In this document: positions 6,672 to 17,308 of the stretch, piece by piece
How the letters are laid out: each line of letters starts with the position of its first letter
Position numbering within the stretch: position 1 is the stretch's first letter
Assembly (NCBI RefSeq): GCF_000934465.1
Contig: NZ_JXWY01000033.1
Coordinates: 104,430-168,429 of the forward strand
Reading direction: 5' to 3'
From: Staphylococcus microti
GTDB lineage: Bacteria; Bacillota; Bacilli; Staphylococcales; Staphylococcaceae
Length of the DNA stretch: 64,000 nt
Notes under the pieces: model-generated
The model's input: only the letters and a program-made list of their open reading frames with translations
Databases searched by the model: none
What the model was told of the DNA's origin: nothing
Position numbers and translations under genes: made by a program

Positions 6672-8723
6672 TTAGAACGTAATCAGTGATTTGAGTGATT
6701 CTGGATCTTTGTAAGATGTGAAAATAATGGTTTTGTCGCGACCTCTTATATAGCCGCTTTTGAAATCGCCACCCATAATAAATGAATTGCCAAAACGGAA
6801 GAGATCATATTGATAGTCTTTCAATATTTTGTATAAGTCATGCACAGAATAAGTTTGGCGTTCTTTCTTCATAAAACGTCCTGTTAAATTGACCGTTACA
6901 CACGGATCAAAATCATATTTTTCGATTAACGCACGTGTATATTTACTGCGATTCGCAAAGTTTTCAAAGAGACGATCGGATAACTCATACAATACGGATG
7001 GATATGGACTTTGTGTAACATGCTTCAACAGTTCGTACATCGTCATCTCTCTGCCCGTATAGAATGTTTTATTGTTCGTACCCCATTCTTTCAGTGGGCG
7101 TGATGTATTTGTCACTTTTTGATCAGCCGCATAGAGATAGAAAATGAGAGGGCTTAAGCCATCTACCGTCATAGAGTTTCTATCGTTGACTGCTCTGTCA
7201 ATTTCCAATGTTTCGTTATCGACAATTAAATAACTTTGTCCAAGGCGGCGCATTTCATTAAATAGTTCGTCATGTTCATACTTTGTTCTATTTGCTGATA
7301 GCACATGTGGTAACTTACGTGCAACTTCTGGGAAGTCCGTCCCACCACTTGAAGACTTCATTAACGTTACAGAATCTTCGTTACATAAGAATTTCAAGTC
7401 GTTCATCATGACTTCTTTACTTGCATACCAAGTGATGTGTTTGTTTTTAATATTGCCAACTACCGGACGCAAGTCGTTGTCTAAGCATAAAATATAGTCC
7501 GCATTCGATTCTGATAAAACTGGCACTAACTCTTGGTGGATTTCTCGAGATTTGTGTCCCAAGTCATTAATTTTACCAAGAGCAATAATTTTATTGCCTT
7601 TGAAAAAGCGTGTCTGTGTATCGAATACTTTAATCGCATTGATCATCGCAGGTAACGACGCGTTATGTGTATCATCAATCAATGTTAATTGGTGTGTCTG
7701 TGTTTGCACCGGTTTCATATTCAGTATTTTTGTGAATGGTTGGAAGTCTTTTAAGTGTTCCGCATTAACTTTCACGTTTAGTTTTTTCAATGCAAGTAGA
7801 GCAGCAAGTGTGTTAGAAATCATACCCGAACTGATTGTATTGAGTTCATATGTTTGTAGCGTGTCGTTTTCTTGAATGCCGAAGCGGACAACACCTTTTT
7901 GATATTGAATAAATTCAGGCGTTAAGTCTGCGTCTGATGATGTCGCAATAGAGTATGTGTAGACATGTTGTGTTTTTTCTGACGCTTGTTGTTTCAGAAA
8001 GTCTACAAATAATGTGTCGCCATTAATAATCGCAATGCCATCTTCAGATAAACCGTTAAACAATCTGGCTTTTAGCTTGGCAATCTCTTCAATGCTTTTG
8101 AATGATGAAAAGTGTGCAGCACCGATACCTGTCACAACTGCAACGTCTGGGCGTAAGTTTACAGCGGTGTCTTCAATATAGTTAATCGCATTTAATGACG
8201 TTTCGATTACCGCAAAGTCAGGGTTTTTCACTAATTTCAACATATTAGAGTAAATCGCACCACGAACGTTATTGTTCCCGCGGTTTTCTAATACATCATA
8301 ATCTTGTAATAAGGATGCGGTAATCATACGTGTCGAACTTTTACCCATTGAACCTGTAATGGCAATGAGTGGATTCGTATATTGATTACGAATATAAATC
8401 GCTAATGTTTTTAAAGAAGCGACAGAATCCTCGATAATAATTTGTGGGATCGGGTATTTCAACCCTTGCACTTCTTTTTCCGTAATGATGAGTCCGATGT
8501 CCTCCTGCTCGAGGTTAATCATGTCATTTCCGTCGGCTGCCCCTTTACCACGACCTAAAAAGCGTGACCACGTTTCTCTGTTAGGTGAAAAGTATGCGGT
8601 TTGTTTAGAGTTAACGTAGTGAAAAATCGTTTCAAAGTCATTGATAATGTTGTCTTCATTGTGTGCATCAACGTTGATCGTTCTACCATTAAGAATAGAA
8701 TTAATTTGTTTAATTGATAACAT
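6672..8723 (-). CDS. Mur ligase family protein with extra C-terminal domain
   Basis: A cytoplasmic-looking protein of 683 residues. Residues 1-110 form a MurF-like N-terminal domain. ITGSMGKSSTRM (about 122-133) is the ATP P-loop of Mur ligases, followed by ENRGNNNVRGAIYSN, the Mur-like ETSLNAI and VAVVTGIGAAHFSSF. LIDDTHNASLPAM (about 360) matches the DxYNANP-type motif at the start of the third Mur domain. Residues after about 500 are an additional block not found in ordinary MurF; parts such as NSMTVDGLSPLIFYLY may come from a serine-hydrolase/PBP-like fold, but I cannot prove it. It probably ligates an amino acid or peptide to a carboxylate; the substrate is unknown. ATG with ATAGGAG upstream; TATAAT with extended -10 on the minus strand at 8764-8769. 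Confidence 0.75.
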   Translation of the reverse strand: MLSIKQINSILNGRTINVDAHNEDNIINDFETIFHYVNSKQTAYFSPNRETWSRFLGRGKGAADGNDMINLEQEDIGLIITEKEVQGLKYPIPQIIIEDSVASLKTLAIYIRNQYTNPLIAITGSMGKSSTRMITASLLQDYDVLENRGNNNVRGAIYSNMLKLVKNPDFAVIETSLNAINYIEDTAVNLRPDVAVVTGIGAAHFSSFKSIEEIAKLKARLFNGLSEDGIAIINGDTLFVDFLKQQASEKTQHVYTYSIATSSDADLTPEFIQYQKGVVRFGIQENDTLQTYELNTISSGMISNTLAALLALKKLNVKVNAEHLKDFQPFTKILNMKPVQTQTHQLTLIDDTHNASLPAMINAIKVFDTQTRFFKGNKIIALGKINDLGHKSREIHQELVPVLSESNADYILCLDNDLRPVVGNIKNKHITWYASKEVMMNDLKFLCNEDSVTLMKSSSGGTDFPEVARKLPHVLSANRTKYEHDELFNEMRRLGQSYLIVDNETLEIDRAVNDRNSMTVDGLSPLIFYLYAADQKVTNTSRPLKEWGTNNKTFYTGREMTMYELLKHVTQSPYPSVLYELSDRLFENFANRSKYTRALIEKYDFDPCVTVNLTGRFMKKERQTYSVHDLYKILKDYQYDLFRFGNSFIMGGDFKSGYIRGRDKTIIFTSYKDPESLKSLITF

Positions 8724-8940
8724 AATGTGTTACTCCTATAATAATATGAATCGTTCACTTGTAATTATATCATATCCAATTAGTTGTACAGCTTGCAATA
8801 CTACTTTTGTTTAAAAATTATTTTTCTAGTTATTGTATTCAAAAAACAAATAGCGTGCAAGAAGTGGCATTGTGAAAATAACTTGTTATGTCAAGGTTTT
8901 GGATAATAATCTATATCGTTATCAAATGAAATGATGACAT

Positions 8941-8976
8941 AAAAAAGCGTGTCGAACCATTTGAACGACACGCTTT
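8941..8976 (-). terminator. Terminator of the yibEF-like operon
   Basis: AAAGCGTGTCG pairs with CGACACGCTTT; a T-run follows on the minus strand. Confidence 0.85.
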
Positions 8977-8995
8977 ATACTATGTTTGGATAATA

Positions 8996-9808
8996 TTAAT
9001 GTTCGTTTGAATTTTGTGCAGAAGTCGTAGAGGCGTGCGCAGGTAGGAAAGGCAAATGTGCACTGCGTTTGAGTAACCATGCCGTGACAAAGGCGGTCAT
9101 CGGAATACACATTGCAATCGCAATTCCGCCAAGTGCAATTGTAATGACTTCTTGTGTGAACAGTTTGGCGTTGATCAAGTGTCCGAAACTGTAATCTAAG
9201 TTGAAAAACCAAAATAACAACGTCAAAGAGCCACCTAAAAATGCCAGATAAATCGTGTTGGCAGACGTTGCGAGAATTTCTCTACCAACACGCATGCCAG
9301 AAATGAACAGTTGACGCTGTGTTAACGTCGGATTCGTCAACTGCAACTCATAAACAGGAGAACTGATTGTAATGGCTAAGTCAATCACTGCAGCAATCAC
9401 TGCTAAAATAACGGTGAAAATCATAAATTGTGTCATGTCGATACCAATATTTAATGAGAAGACATAGGTTTCGTCTTGTTCTTCAGGCGTGAATCCTTGT
9501 AAGTGTCCGAAATGTACGGAGCAATAAATGGCACCAAGCATGAGAACAGTTGTTACTAAACTGGCGATAAACGCCGCAATGGTCTTAATATTGAAACCAT
9601 TGAGTAAAAACAGATTCACCGCAGCAATCAATAGGCAGAAAATAATACTCATTACATAAATAGGGGCGCCGAACATGATGAAGAGCACAGTAACAAATAA
9701 AATGACGAAATTCAAAAACAGTGTCAGAAAGGAAACCATCCCTGTTTTGCCACCAAAAAGCCACATCAGTACGCATAAGATGACCGTCAATATAAAGAGT
9801 GCATTCAT
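8996..9808 (-). CDS. YibE/YibF-like membrane protein (second gene)
   Basis: A polytopic membrane protein of 270 residues with about seven hydrophobic segments. VIDLAITISSPVYELQ matches the conserved core of the YibE/F family and corresponds to VMDVAITISSGMYEIL in the upstream partner. The start is the ATG with AAAGGAGG upstream; it overlaps the stop of the previous gene by four bases (ATGA), so translation is coupled. The family's function is not known; the two subunits may form a heteromeric transporter-like complex. Confidence 0.8.
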   Translation of the reverse strand: MNALFILTVILCVLMWLFGGKTGMVSFLTLFLNFVILFVTVLFIMFGAPIYVMSIIFCLLIAAVNLFLLNGFNIKTIAAFIASLVTTVLMLGAIYCSVHFGHLQGFTPEEQDETYVFSLNIGIDMTQFMIFTVILAVIAAVIDLAITISSPVYELQLTNPTLTQRQLFISGMRVGREILATSANTIYLAFLGGSLTLLFWFFNLDYSFGHLINAKLFTQEVITIALGGIAIAMCIPMTAFVTAWLLKRSAHLPFLPAHASTTSAQNSNEH

Positions 9809-10917
9809 TGTACGCGACCTCCTTTCCATTCGTACCAAAAGCGCATAAAGAGAATCGTTAATGGAACGGTTAACACGATGCCAATACCACCTGTCAGTGC
9901 ACGACAAATTTCTAATGACCAGTTCATAGAAATACTATATGTGAGGGTATTACCATTTTTTAAAAACAGTAACAGCATCGGTAAGCCACCTGCTAAATAT
10001 GAAAACAACAAGATGTTTGTCATCGTTCCCATAATATCTTTACCGATATTTTGACCCGCTTTTAGCCAGCGTTGCATGCTAATCGTTGGCGTGCGTTGCA
10101 AAATTTCATACATACCGCTTGATATTGTAATTGCCACGTCCATAACGGCGCCGAGTGTCCCAACGAGAACGGATGTTAGAAAAATCATTTTAGGTTGAAC
10201 AGTTAAGAAACTCATCGTTTCGTATTTAATACCTTGGCTATTTGTAAAGGTAATAACGAGCCAAGCGATACCAACACAAATAAACGTTCCGAGTAGCGTT
10301 GCGATAACAGTCACGACAGTTCGTGTTTGCCAACCGATAACGAGCGTCAGTGTCAATATTGTCGCGAGTGTGACGGCAAGGCTCATTAATAAAAATAAGT
10401 TTAAGTTCGGGTGTTGGTTATATAACCATACAGCGATTAAAATAGCCCCCGTGTTCATCAGAAGTGAGACGATGGACTGTAAGCCAATGCGTTCGCCAAT
10501 AATCAATAGTGAAAGTAAGAACACACTGACAATTGTTACAACAAGTGTGTCTCGCTTTTTCTCAACAATATAAGCGTCGCCATTAGATGCATTGACGTGT
10601 AGTAACAGACGATCGCCTTTGTGATAAGGCTGAGCCTCGGTATGAGAAGCATTATATTGATGTTCTACTTGAACAGTTTCGCCTTTTTTGGACGTATTTA
10701 AAAGTTTGATTGCGAGTTTGTCTGTATAATGTGTATCTCGATTGTGTTGTGCATCTACCGTATGTTTACTTTGATGGTCAACCACTTGTGTGACTTCTCC
10801 GATAGGTGTTTGATAGAACGTTGCGTTATAACGTGTAAAGAGAATCATCGCAATTGCTAAAATAAAGCAAAGACTTATTGCGATACGCCAAGGTTTTTGA
10901 AATAATCGACGAACCAA
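9805..10917 (-). CDS. YibE/YibF-like membrane protein (first gene)
   Basis: 370 residues: one N-terminal membrane anchor (about 12-30), an extracytoplasmic domain (about 31-125) with many His/Thr/Asp residues, then about seven membrane segments with VMDVAITISSGMYEIL near residue 260. This layout is that of YibE/F proteins, whose function is unknown. Translation starts at TTG after GAGAGGAG; no ATG fits. The gene overlaps its partner by ATGA. Downstream in transcription the pair ends at a strong terminator. Confidence 0.8.
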   Translation of the reverse strand: MVRRLFQKPWRIAISLCFILAIAMILFTRYNATFYQTPIGEVTQVVDHQSKHTVDAQHNRDTHYTDKLAIKLLNTSKKGETVQVEHQYNASHTEAQPYHKGDRLLLHVNASNGDAYIVEKKRDTLVVTIVSVFLLSLLIIGERIGLQSIVSLLMNTGAILIAVWLYNQHPNLNLFLLMSLAVTLATILTLTLVIGWQTRTVVTVIATLLGTFICVGIAWLVITFTNSQGIKYETMSFLTVQPKMIFLTSVLVGTLGAVMDVAITISSGMYEILQRTPTISMQRWLKAGQNIGKDIMGTMTNILLFSYLAGGLPMLLLFLKNGNTLTYSISMNWSLEICRALTGGIGIVLTVPLTILFMRFWYEWKGGRVQ

Positions 10918-11041
10918 ATGATTTCGCTCCTCTCGTGATGAAAATGAATAAAATAAGCGTATCTTAGTAAAGGCGGAATATCAAATGGTAGCATTGTAAA
11001 GCCTTTATGAACGAGGTGTGAAATTTTTTTGAAAAATAGTG

Positions 11042-11070
11042 TTGACATTGTACGCTGGCTATAATATTAT
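11042..11070 (+). promoter_or_regulatory. Promoter of tRNA-Ser
   Basis: TTGACA at 11042-11047, 17 bases, TATTAT at 11065-11070; the tRNA starts 22 bases later. Confidence 0.75.
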
Positions 11071-11091
11071 AGTTATTGTGTTCGATGACAT

Positions 11092-11184
11092 GGAGGAATA
11101 CCCAAGTCCGGCTGAAGGGATCGGTCTTGAAAACCGACAGGGGCTTAACGGCTCGCGGGGGTTCGAATCCCTCTTCCTCCGCCA
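11092..11184 (+). tRNA. tRNA-Ser (anticodon UGA), CCA encoded
   Basis: GGAGGAATACCCAAGTCC... folds into a class II tRNA. The acceptor stem GGAGGAA/TTCCTCC is perfect, the anticodon stem TCGGT/ACCGA encloses CTTGAAA (anticodon TGA), a long variable arm follows (ggggcttaacggctc), then GGGTTCGAATCCC and an encoded CCA. No integrase or duplicated attachment sequence is visible nearby. Confidence 0.97.
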
Positions 11185-11663
11185 TTAAAAGTAAAATCCA
11201 AGACTAAATAGATAAAAAGTACTGGAATATTCCAGAACACAGAAAAGAAGTTTCTCATGAAAGCATGAGGAGCTTCTTTTTTTCGTCTTTATAGACATGT
11301 GTAGGGTTGTCGTTCACAATCTCTTTGGCAAGACGGATGTGTTATGTGTACCCCAAATAAAAAGGATCTACAACACGTAATTACTTTCGTGCAAAAGCTC
11401 TAAAGTTTAATTCATATTTTATTTAGTCTGAAACCAAATATTATAAGTTACTAAAAATATGATGTTGCAAGAACAAGTATTGAACAATATATACTGGTTT
11501 TAATTACATATTTTCGAGATGAATCTATCCTTCTGTGCAGTTTAAAGATTTTACAAAACAATAGTTTTTTATTACTTCTTTTGGCATTATCAAAAACTAT
11601 AAGTTGTTAGACAAAAGTATTTTTAACAACTTGAGTTACAAGTGAAGCGGGAGGAATGTAATA
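11185..11663. other. Intergenic region between tRNA-Ser and sdr
   Basis: About 480 AT-rich bases. It has a terminator at 11246-11284, a 12-base palindrome TGGAATATTCCA at 11223-11234 and a possible weak promoter (TTGCAA at 11465, TATATA at 11488). No gene or remnant was recognised. Confidence 0.5.
11246..11284 (+). terminator. Terminator after tRNA-Ser
   Basis: AGAAGTTTCTCATG pairs with CATGAGGAGCTTCT, followed by seven T. Confidence 0.85.
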
Positions 11664-14600
11664 ATGACACAGAAGAAAAAACCTGGCAGTCATAGACTTG
11701 ACTTTTTGCCTAACAGGTTGAATAAGTATTCGATTAGAAAATTCACAGTAGGCACAGCATCTATTTTAGTAGGTGCAACTTTGTTATTTGGATTAAATGA
11801 AGAAGCGAGAGCGGATGAAGTGACAGACGGCACAAGTGCTGCAGCTCAAGAAGTTGGCGATGCACAAGGGGAAGCACCTGTTACAGAAGCGTCAGTAGAA
11901 AATAACGAAGTAGCTGAAGAAACATCTGATGTATCAACAAATGCAGAAGATACAGCAGTTGAAGCAGAAACAACAAGTGATGAAGTAACAGAACCAGTCG
12001 TGAAAGAAACGCCAGCGACTGAAGATGAAACACCTGTTGCTGATGAAGCAGTGACTAAAGAAGTTGCTGAGTCAGCTCATGACAAAACGGAAACAACTGA
12101 AAAAGAAACAACAAATGTTGAACCTAAAACAGAAGCGGTTGTTCAATCAGTAGAGGCGCCAAAAGCTGCAACGAGAACAACAAGCACGCGTTCAATTACG
12201 CATGGTACAGCTTTCCGTGCAGCTGGTAATGCAACGAATGAAGGGTCTGGGCAACTTGTAAACGATGCAGTTGTCATGGACGGTTTCAAGATTGATAACG
12301 AACCTTTCTATCCAAACAGTGGGGATTCATTAAACTTTAGTGGTAAATTTAGAGTTGAAGGCAGTGTTCGAGAAAATGACTACTTTACGTTTGTTATTCC
12401 ACATAATTTAAGTCTTGATGGTGACATCGACTATTCAAATATTAATAATACGTATGTGTTACCTGATTTATATAGTAAGACTGGGGAAGTTGTTGCGAAA
12501 GGTTACTACGATACAGTAAGTAAAGTCGGTAAATACTTCTTCACAGACTATGTAAACGACAAAGACGATGTTTCAGGTCAATTTACATTACCAATTTTCT
12601 CAGATCGTATGAATTCACAGAGAAATGGTGTATATAACGTTGACTTTGATATGGCCGGCGAACATTACAGAGGAAATGTAGAGATTGATTACGGTAATCC
12701 TGCGCAAGGTCATGACGTATACTTTGGTGCGAATACAACATCGACAATTACAGATATTGATGTGGATTCAGGTAAAAATGAATACAAACAAACCGTTTAC
12801 GTTAACCCAATGGGTCATGATGCAAGAGGCACAATGTTAACAATTCAAGGTTACAAAGAAGACCCAACGAAGAGTGCAACAGTAATTAGCCAAGATAAAA
12901 CGAATTTAAGAATCTATGAAGTGAAAGATAGAACAAAAATCACAGATAGTTACTATATTGATCCAAATAACCCTAACTACATTGATGTGACAGATGATGT
13001 GTTACCGTATGTAACGTACAACAACGACAACTCATTAAGCATCAACTTTGGTGATATTACTAAAACATACGCAATCACTGTTGACGGTCACTATGTGAAA
13101 AATGGTGAAAATGTGCGTACACGTGTCATCATGGAAACAGTAGAACGTGAGACAGGCGATAGAAGTTCTTTCTACTGGGATAATGAAAACTTCATGTATT
13201 CTGGTTCGGGTAATGCGGACGGTAACCAACATAGAGAACCAAAAGTAAGATTAGGTGACTATGTATGGGAAGATACAAATAAAGACGGTGTCCAAGATGT
13301 TAATGAACGCGGGATTGCCGGTGTAACGGTTATTTTGAAAAATGATCGTGGCGAAGAAATCGACCGTACAACGACAGACCATAGCGGTAGATATATCTTT
13401 GAAGAATTAGACAAAGGTTTTTACACAGTCGAATTTGAAACGCCAGAAGGTTATGTGCCAACAGGTGTAAATCAAGGTGGCAACTACGAAAAAGACTCAG
13501 ATGGTCTTGTAGTTGAAGTTGATCTTGAAGAAGATGATTTATCAATCGACTCAGGTTTCTATAAAGATGATTCTGATGCAGATGCAGATTCTGATGCGGA
13601 CTCAGATTCGGACAGTGACTCGGATTCAGATAGCGACTCTGACTCAGATAGTGACTCAGATTCGGACAGCGACTCAGACTCAGATTCAGACAGTGATTCG
13701 GATTCAGACAGTGATTCGGATTCAGACAGCGACTCTGACTCAGACAGTGACTCTGACTCAGATTCAGACAGTGATTCCGACTCAGACAGCGACTCAGACT
13801 CAGATAGTGACTCGGATTCAGACAGTGATTCCGACTCAGACAGCGATTCTGACTCAGATAGCGACTCGGATTCCGATAGTGATTCAGATTCAGACAGCGA
13901 CTCCGATTCGGACAGTGATTCGGATTCAGACAGCGACTCCGACTCAGATAGCGACTCAGATTCGGATAGTGATTCCGACTCCGATAGCGACTCGGATTCA
14001 GATTCAGACAGTGACTCCGACTCAGATTCAGACAGTGACTCAGATTCAGACAGCGACTCAGACTCAGATAGCGACTCGGATTCAGACAGCGATTCTGACT
14101 CAGACAGTGACTCAGATTCGGACAGTGATTCGGACTCAGATAGCGACTCCGATTCGGACAGTGATTCGGATTCGGATAGTGATTCCGACTCCGATAGCGA
14201 CTCAGATTCGGATAGTGATTCCGACTCCGATAGTGACTCGGATTCAGATAGCGATTCCGACTCGGATAGCGACTCAGACTCAGACAGCGACTCGGATAGC
14301 GACTCAGACTCAGACAGCGACTCGGATAGCGACTCAGACTCAGACAGCGACTCGGATAGCGATTCCGACTCAGATAGCGACTCGGACTCAGATAGTGATT
14401 CAGACTCAGACAGTGACTCAGATTCAGATAGTGATTCAGACTCAGACAGCGACTCCGACTCAGATAGTGACTCAGATTCCGATAGTGACTCTGACTCAGA
14501 CAGTGATTCCGATTCAGACAGTGACTCTGACTCAGACAGTGACTCAGATTCAGACAGTGACTCCGACTCGGACAGTGACTCCGACTCGGACAGTGACTCC

Positions 14601-15428
14601 GACTCGGATAGCGATTCCGACTCAGACAGTGATTCTGACTCAGATAGCGACTCAGACTCAGACAGTGACTCGGATTCAGATAGCGATTCCGATTCAGACA
14701 GCGATTCAGACTCAGACAGTGATTCCGATTCAGACAGCGACTCAGACTCAGACAGTGATTCAGACTCAGACAGCGACTCAGATTCGGACAGTGACTCGGA
14801 TTCAGACAGCGACTCTGACTCAGATAGTGACTCAGACTCAGATAGCGATTCGGATTCAGATAGCGATTCAGACTCAGATAGTGACTCAGACTCAGATAGC
14901 GATTCGGATTCGGACAGTGATTCGGACTCAGATAGCGACTCCGACTCAGATAGTGACTCGGATTCAGACAGCGATTCTGACTCCGACAGTGATTCAGACT
15001 CAGATAGCGATTCAGACTCAGATAGTGACTCTGACTCCGACAGTGACTCTGACTCAGATAGCGACTCCGATTCAGACAGTGATTCAGACTCAGATAGCGA
15101 CTCTGATTCAGACAGTGACTCTGACTCCGACAGTGACTCTGACTCAGATAGCGATTCAGACTCAGATAGTGACTCTGATTCCGATAGTGACTCAGACTCA
15201 GATAGCGACTCTGATTCGGACAGCGATTCTGACTCAGATAGTGATTCAGACTCAGATAGCGATTCAGACTCAGATTCAGATGCTGATGCAGACCATGAGA
15301 AAGATTCACATGATCATGCATTACCTGAAACTGGTTCAGCTAGTCAAAATGCGACATTGTTTGGTTCATTGTTTGCCGCTGTAGGTTCTCTATTCTTAGT
15401 AGGATCACGTCGCAGAAAAAATAAATAG
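11664..15428 (+). CDS. Serine-aspartate repeat (Sdr) cell-wall adhesin
   Basis: An LPXTG surface protein of 1254 residues. In order: a YSIRK signal peptide ([17 protein letters not shown] at about 22-38, cut after ARA near 50); a Glu/Thr/Ala-rich segment to about 185; a fibrinogen-binding-type A region (N2-N3) with [10 protein letters not shown], which corresponds to the TYTFTDYVD latch motif; one SdrD-type B (CnaB) repeat at about 525-634 ([28 protein letters not shown] start); about 570 residues of SD repeats; then LPETG at about 1220, a hydrophobic segment and RRRKNK. Sortase A would anchor it. With only one B repeat it is closer to ClfA/SdrC than to SdrD. It most resembles MSCRAMM adhesins of coagulase-positive animal staphylococci; the ligand cannot be told. 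GGGAGGAATG precedes the ATG. Confidence 0.92.
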   Translation: MTQKKKPGSHRLDFLPNRLNKYSIRKFTVGTASILVGATLLFGLNEEARADEVTDGTSAAAQEVGDAQGEAPVTEASVENNEVAEETSDVSTNAEDTAVEAETTSDEVTEPVVKETPATEDETPVADEAVTKEVAESAHDKTETTEKETTNVEPKTEAVVQSVEAPKAATRTTSTRSITHGTAFRAAGNATNEGSGQLVNDAVVMDGFKIDNEPFYPNSGDSLNFSGKFRVEGSVRENDYFTFVIPHNLSLDGDIDYSNINNTYVLPDLYSKTGEVVAKGYYDTVSKVGKYFFTDYVNDKDDVSGQFTLPIFSDRMNSQRNGVYNVDFDMAGEHYRGNVEIDYGNPAQGHDVYFGANTTSTITDIDVDSGKNEYKQTVYVNPMGHDARGTMLTIQGYKEDPTKSATVISQDKTNLRIYEVKDRTKITDSYYIDPNNPNYIDVTDDVLPYVTYNNDNSLSINFGDITKTYAITVDGHYVKNGENVRTRVIMETVERETGDRSSFYWDNENFMYSGSGNADGNQHREPKVRLGDYVWEDTNKDGVQDVNERGIAGVTVILKNDRGEEIDRTTTDHSGRYIFEELDKGFYTVEFETPEGYVPTGVNQGGNYEKDSDGLVVEVDLEEDDLSIDSGFYKDDSDADADSDADSDSDSDSDSDSDSDSDSDSDSDSDSDSDSDSDSDSDSDSDSDSDSDSDSDSDSDSDSDSDSDSDSDSDSDSDSDSDSDSDSDSDSDSDSDSDSDSDSDSDSDSDSDSDSDSDSDSDSDSDSDSDSDSDSDSDSDSDSDSDSDSDSDSDSDSDSDSDSDSDSDSDSDSDSDSDSDSDSDSDSDSDSDSDSDSDSDSDSDSDSDSDSDSDSDSDSDSDSDSDSDSDSDSDSDSDSDSDSDSDSDSDSDSDSDSDSDSDSDSDSDSDSDSDSDSDSDSDSDSDSDSDSDSDSDSDSDSDSDSDSDSDSDSDSDSDSDSDSDSDSDSDSDSDSDSDSDSDSDSDSDSDSDSDSDSDSDSDSDSDSDSDSDSDSDSDSDSDSDSDSDSDSDSDSDSDSDSDSDSDSDSDSDSDSDSDSDSDSDSDSDSDSDSDSDSDSDSDSDSDSDSDSDSDSDSDSDSDSDSDSDSDSDSDSDSDSDSDSDSDSDSDSDSDSDSDSDSDSDSDSDSDSDSDSDSDSDSDSDSDSDSDSDSDSDSDSDSDSDSDSDSDSDSDSDSDSDSDSDSDADADHEKDSHDHALPETGSASQNATLFGSLFAAVGSLFLVGSRRRKNK
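13575..15285 (+). repeat. SD-repeat coding array
   Basis: About 1.7 kb of degenerate 18-base units GAYTCNGAYTCNGAYAGY encoding DSDSDS. Synonymous changes are scattered through it. Between about 14260 and 14360 a 30-base unit occurs three times in a row nearly unchanged, pointing to recent expansion. The composition leaves long open frames on both strands that are not genes. Confidence 0.95.
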
Positions 15429-15568
15429 TATAAGATGTAATATTTGTGGATGTTTTGAAGATTTCATATGATGGTCAGTGATATAAGGGTGCATATGACT
15501 GATATAAGTTAAATACTTTTTAACGACATCAATGTATTTTCATTATGGGTTACGGTGTATTACAGTTA

Positions 15569-15603
15569 AGAGTGAGGCATTTTGGTGTCTCACTCTTTCT
15601 ATT
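15569..15603 (+). terminator. Terminator downstream of sdr
   Basis: AGAGTGAG pairs with CTCACTCT, then TTCT. Confidence 0.7.
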
Positions 15604-15667
15604 AAGGATTGCAGAAATGCGCAAATACTTGTAAAGTATAGTAAATGATACTTAAAGGAGAAAAGAT

Positions 15668-17296
15668 ATGGCTTTAGAAAACAACATTCAAGAACTTGTC
15701 AAAACGATTGATCAAGAGGCGTTGGCATACGATTATGTTTTCATTAGCTTGGGCATCCCTGATGTGAAAGCACAAGTGCGCCTTTTTAAAAATCGACGTT
15801 ATCTTGATAGAGATATTAATAAGTTCTGCCAAAAGTTTAGAGAGAAGGTTGGCAAATTTCCACAATGGATTAAAGTGGATATTGTGACAGAAACAGAATC
15901 CGTGTTGTTTGATGATATTGCGGAAACATTAGTTCAAACACGTCGTAACTATGTAGACTTCGGTGTGGCACTGGATAAAAACTGGTACCTGACATTCTTA
16001 CCAGAAGAAATTAATGCGAATGCGTTTGTACGTCCTAGAAAAGGAACGAAAGAATTTTACTTATCAGAAGAAAACGTTAACAACTACATGAAAAAATATA
16101 CGAGTCATCGTAGAAAGTTCAGCATTGCGGCATATAAAGGCAAAATGGTAACGAAGTTCTATACACAAGGCTTTATTTTTGATGGTGAAGGTGTGTACAA
16201 ACTTCATAGCAAAGGTTATCAAAAGAACCTACGTATTGTAGAAGATTTGAACGTTGAGATGGATCGTTTAATCGGGCATAGTACATCGTTCTTAGAAGGC
16301 ATGTTGCAAGAGAATGGCCGCTACATTTACGGCTACTTCCCACATTTCGATAATACGATTAACTTCTATAATATGTTACGTCACTCTTCATCAACGTATT
16401 CGCTTATTGAAGGTTTATCGTACTTAAATAAAGATTTGGCACCGGCTGAACGTGCGATTGAATATGTGATTGACAATTACATTGCGACGGACGAAACAGG
16501 TGCGAAGTTTGTGTTTGACGATACTGAAAATATTAACGAAATCAAACTCGGTCAAAATGCGGCGTTTATCTTTACAGTTTGTGAATATTTGAAACACGGC
16601 GGTCAGAATAAACACTACTTGAAGCATGCGCAAGGTGTTGCGGAAGGTATTTTGAAAATGATTAACCCAGATACGGGTGAAACGGTGCATATTTTGAATT
16701 ATCCAGACTTCAAAATGAAAGAAAAATTCCGTATCGTGTATTATGATGGTGAGGCAGCGTTAGGTTTATTACGTCTATATCAACAAGATAATGACACGCG
16801 TTGGCTTAAAACGGTTCAAACACTTTTTGAACATTTCATCAAAAATGATTATTGGAAGTATCATGACCATTGGCTTGGTTATTGTACGAACGAATTGGTA
16901 CAAGTCGTTCCAGAAGAGAAATATTTCCGATTCGGTATTAACAACGTAAGTTCATACTTGGATTATATGAAACAAAGGGAAACAACATTCCCAACGTTCT
17001 TAGAGATGTTAATGGCGACGTATCATTTAGTTGAAAAGGCGAAAACATCAGGTTATCAGCACTTGGTAGATGAACTGTTAGACGAAGAGAAGTTTTTAGA
17101 TACGATTCATACACGTGCAGATTATGAGCGTACAGGCTTTTTCTATCCGGAAATTGCGATGTACTTCAAAAAGCCGAGTCGCATTTTAAATAGTTTCTTT
17201 ATTAAGCACCATGGTTATCGTGTGCGAATCGATGATATTGAACATTACTTATCAGGTTATGTACAATATCAACATGTATTCAAAAAAGCGGAATAA
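15668..17296 (+). CDS. Protein of unknown function, possible helical-toroid (glycosidase-like) C-terminal domain
   Basis: 542 residues without signal peptide or membrane segment, so cytoplasmic. The N-terminal half (YVFISLGIPDVKAQVRLF; YVDFGVALDKNWYLTFLPEE) looks like an alpha/beta domain that I cannot name. The second half has a series of helical pairs with aromatic and Gly-rich turns (GRYIYGYFPHFDNTINFY, VYYDGEAALGLLRLYQ, YHDHWLGYCTNELVQV), which resembles the alpha/alpha toroid of six-hairpin glycosidases and terpenoid cyclases; this is inference from the pattern. AAAGGAG precedes the ATG. The next gene starts 12 bases after its stop, so the two are an operon. It lies behind the SD adhesin where S. 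aureus has the SdgA/SdgB glycosyltransferases, but it does not look like a glycosyltransferase. Confidence 0.7.
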   Translation: MALENNIQELVKTIDQEALAYDYVFISLGIPDVKAQVRLFKNRRYLDRDINKFCQKFREKVGKFPQWIKVDIVTETESVLFDDIAETLVQTRRNYVDFGVALDKNWYLTFLPEEINANAFVRPRKGTKEFYLSEENVNNYMKKYTSHRRKFSIAAYKGKMVTKFYTQGFIFDGEGVYKLHSKGYQKNLRIVEDLNVEMDRLIGHSTSFLEGMLQENGRYIYGYFPHFDNTINFYNMLRHSSSTYSLIEGLSYLNKDLAPAERAIEYVIDNYIATDETGAKFVFDDTENINEIKLGQNAAFIFTVCEYLKHGGQNKHYLKHAQGVAEGILKMINPDTGETVHILNYPDFKMKEKFRIVYYDGEAALGLLRLYQQDNDTRWLKTVQTLFEHFIKNDYWKYHDHWLGYCTNELVQVVPEEKYFRFGINNVSSYLDYMKQRETTFPTFLEMLMATYHLVEKAKTSGYQHLVDELLDEEKFLDTIHTRADYERTGFFYPEIAMYFKKPSRILNSFFIKHHGYRVRIDDIEHYLSGYVQYQHVFKKAE

Positions 17297-17308
17297 GGAG
17301 CTAGACAG

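Noticed and set aside
11092-11184. tRNA-Ser as an attachment site for an integrated element
   Set aside because: No integrase, no repeated tRNA end and no compositional change downstream other than the adhesin.
13575-15285. Tandem repeats considered as CRISPR or satellite DNA
   Set aside because: There are no unique spacers; the repeats are in frame and encode the Ser-Asp stalk.
13330-15384. Long open frames on both strands over the SD repeats (over 600 codons each)
   Set aside because: They arise from the repetitive GAY-TCN composition, which makes stops rare in other frames; their products are low-complexity and have no start signals.
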